A stretch of 64,000 bases of DNA from Sphagnum compactum. Taxonomy: Eukaryota; Bryophyta; Sphagnopsida; Sphagnales. The notes under the pieces were generated by a model. The model was not told where the DNA came from, made no database searches, and saw nothing but the letters and a program-made list of their open reading frames with translations. The position numbers and the translations under genes are program-made. Shown here in pieces: positions 61,101-64,000 of the stretch. Every line of letters begins with the position of its first letter. Positions within the stretch are counted from its first letter, which is position 1. Location of the stretch: contig OZ234499.1 of NCBI GenBank assembly GCA_965153455.1, forward strand, positions 620,001 to 684,000, written 5' to 3'.

Positions 61101-64000
61101 GGATATACCGACCAGATTTGGAATATCCATCATGGTCAGATTCTCAAGATGAAGCCAAGTCGCATAATATTTACATGTTTCAAGGAAAAACTATTAAGTT
61201 GCATGATAGTTACTTTCTACATTCCAAAGACCATGAATAATTTCATAAAGAATCAAGAGTGTGCTTCAAATACAATGGGACTTAAACTAAAACTAAATCT
61301 GGTATCACTGAAAATGCCTTCCTTATTTCATGTTTGACTAGTTTAATCTTATGTTCTTGTTGAAATCAGCCCATAAAGACACAATGAAGCTCTTGGATTT
61401 TAAAGGTTGTGTGAATTTGTTCTTCAAAACCACATGGGTTGCTACCTTTATTCAAAAAAGAACTCATTGTGCCAAAATAGTTGCATGTCCTCCACATTTC
61501 ATATTTTGCAAATTTGATGTCATCTTCTAGTTGAGATCACCCCAATAAAAAAATTATGGAGGTATTGGTATTAAGGGTTGTGAGTTTGTTTCTCAAAAGC
61601 TGGAGATGGGTTCTTGTAGATGGGGGCTTGGTTTTGAAAAGAACTCATTGAGGCGAAAATAATTGCCTAGGAAAGCAGCCAATTTATTATTGCTATTGGT
61701 TTCTGGTTATCAATTTGAAGACTTTTAATACAAAGAGGTCCAACTACTCACATGGGTCAGTCACATCCTAGCATCATGTAGCAGTATTATTCTTGGAATA
61801 CATTTTTTTAATCCACAAGATATTCAAAGATATTATAATATATTTCAAAATTTTGTAGAATATGTATTTGAAATATTCTAGATGGAGTCCGGGTGTGATT
61901 TACACCTTTGCAATGTCAATTTTTACATGACGTGACAATGACCTAACACGATGTGACGTGCTAACTATGTAATATACATGTTCAAATTTTAAAAATTGAA
62001 GAACATAAAAAGCTCAGTTGAATGAACATTTTTGCAAAAAATACAACATAAATTTTTCTTAAGCTTTATTGCATTTTTCACATCAGACTCATTGATATTG
62101 GTGAATTGAGGTACATGAACTAGACTAATTGTTAAAAACTTTATATAGTTGCAATATGGGGAACATGTAGTCTTGGTTTTGGACACAATGTTAGTTTCTT
62201 GGTGAACAAGAGATAAAATCATGGGACTTAAAATGTAAGGTACGGATTCAATATTATTGGGCATTTTTAATAAAGCTTGGTGCACAAGCTAGTTTTGGTA
62301 ATTTAGCCAAGAAATTGTATTAGACTATAATTGAAGGAAAAAAACATTACTATTCTCTCAAGGACTATTTATGTTATAATCTGAAAGAGTTCTATCTTTC
62401 AAAGAGGTCATTACTCATTTCCTTACAACCTCCCCAAATAACATTCATTATGGTCTCCACAAATAAAATCCACCATGTAATAATTGAGATGTGGCCTTGG
62501 CAAAACACTCTCAAGTGAATTGTGCAATTGAAATTACATTCTTTAGGCAAAGTTGAAGCTCCAAAAACAAAGAGGGACAAGTACTTCATCCAAAGTAGTG
62601 GGACGATGCTCTAAAGGACATTTAATACTAGTAATCTCATTCTGATTGGAGAAAACCATAATTTTACAATTTGATCAATGTTGAAATTGCCCCCATTCAA
62701 GGCTTTTGGAAATGAAAGTGGTAGCATTTCAAGTACGTCCACACCTTCTCTATTGCCTGCATGTGTGAAGAATGGTCACACCATATGACAGATGTTTTTC
62801 ATTGCTTTGTGAAAGTACTAAAGAATGGGTGGTGAACAACAGATTCTTCCAAGGGGCGCAATTGAACTCCAATTGAATGCAAGGGACAGCACCGCTGCAA
62901 AATCGCTGGATCAGCCTTCCAATTCGGCTGCTGTGGGGCTCTGAATAGGCTCCCCAGCTTTTAATGTACTATGGTTGGGCCTGTTATACCCAGGAATGTG
63001 ATGAGCGTAGTAGGGCAACCAGGCTCACCGCCATTCCATTAGGTGGTAACAGGTTCTTCCAGGTTTGTTCCAAAGTGTAATTGATCTTTCTGCTGTCAAT
63101 TCAAATTTCACCCCTATTCTCCAGTGTCAATCAATTCATGGTGTCACTGAAAGCTGAAAATGTGTCTGGATAGGACAATCCAACTAGTTAGAACTAGAGA
63201 ATTGGCCGTCAACGGTAGATTCTGAACAGGTAAGCTCATGCTGGGTGAACCTTCTGGGCGGTTCATGGCCTGTTCTCTTTCCTTCAAAGCCAGGAGGGTT
63301 GAGTACCTTACATTGGGAGCTCTGAGTAGTTGTTCCTTCATGGGGAAGCTGGGTGCTTAGTGGGAATTTTTTTGAGTTTTCTTAATGATGGGATTATGAC
63401 TTGTTAAACACTTTCCTTGAACCTTTGATTAAATGCTGACCTTTGAGCCAGTACGTGGAGTTCCACAACTAGTGCCCATGATAGCCATTGAGAGAGGATC
63501 CAAAGTGATTTGATTCATTATTTGCCATACTTTAAAGTTTATATTGCATAGGACTGGCAGTGATCATATTGTAAGCATGAGCATTCACATTTGAAGTTTT
63601 AAGTTGGAATGAAGGTCTGTTGCATTTCAGTATGAGGAATTGATTACATGCACTTTTGTGAACTTCATGTAACCCCACTTTTTTGTTAGACGGGGAGCTG
63701 TTGGACAAACCTGGAAGGTGCAAATATGCTTTTGTTTGCATGTTTAAAAAGTAATGCTTTTGTTTCTTTATGAAATTTTGCAACTTGGCAACCAAAAAAA
63801 AGGGGTTGCAAATCTTATAAAGGATTCTTTTGGGGAAAAAAGTGGTACAAAGGCAGCATAATTCAAAAAAAAAGTTGAATTTGCCATATCAAAAAACTTC
63901 TACTTTGCTTTTTGGCCTGTACCCAAACCATAATTCTTTTTTCGTGCAAATTTTTGCCAAAAGGCTTAAAAAAATCAGGGCTTGCAAATCCTATAAAGGG
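61101..64000. other. Gene-free right end of the window
   Basis: No gene could be supported. A 65-codon minus-strand frame at 63144-63341 has an ordinary amino-acid mix but no recognisable family. Near the end, ttgcaaatc-tataaagg occurs at about 63805 and again at 63984, an apparent direct repeat of about 180 bp cut by the window edge. Confidence 0.4.

Noticed and set aside
63144-63341. 65-codon minus-strand frame (MKEQLLRAPNVRYSTLL)
   Set aside because: The composition is plausible, but I found no splice context, no family and no neighbouring exon to support it.

Overview
The window is nuclear DNA of a land plant. The evidence is plant-type split genes with GT-AG introns, a cytosolic ribosomal protein gene with telo-box motifs upstream, and plant Ty3/gypsy, CACTA and MITE elements. 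I cannot fix the lineage. The SPX-MFS protein looks well diverged from the Arabidopsis proteins as I remember them, so a lineage outside the core angiosperms is possible, but this is inference. All coordinates, splice sites and repeat boundaries were read by eye, with no database search.

Three host genes are supported. (1) 10112-15678 (+): a 12-exon SPX-MFS vacuolar phosphate transporter (PHT5/VPT type) whose exon phases join into one 730-residue frame. (2) 22364-26818 (-): a nuclear protein starting MRIRKRQ, with a Cys-rich segment, a winged-helix-like segment and a C-terminal WRC zinc motif. At least six exons are visible and one junction is unresolved. (3) 32107-32529 (-): an intronless 40S ribosomal protein S16 (uS9) gene with telo-boxes about 130-180 bp upstream of its ATG.

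The rest is mostly transposon-derived. From 1936 to 4060 (-) lies a badly decayed, 5'-truncated Ty3/gypsy chromovirus (RT end, RNase H, integrase, chromodomain). SPX-MFS intron 8 holds two nested copies of a MITE family with TTA/TAA target duplications; a third copy lies at 19715-20069. A long inverted-repeat (foldback) element of about 1.05 kb spans 29222-30272. A tandem array with a period of about 180 bp covers 38590-39500. A 1.6-kb CACTA element with a 3-bp target duplication occupies 44286-45902. A structurally complete Ty3/gypsy LTR retrotransposon lies at 46254-54182; its LTRs differ at 17 sites, 16 of them transitions, and its single gag-pol frame is broken by stops and a frameshift.

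From 54183 to 64000 there are no recognisable genes. This part is AT-rich DNA with several degenerate tandem repeats and one strikingly GC-rich repeat cluster at 58600-58830. The overall picture is two gene-bearing stretches (about 9-16 kb and 22-33 kb) set in a long repeat-rich tract. The three host genes are functionally unrelated (phosphate storage, nuclear regulation, translation), and no operon-like or clustered pathway is visible.
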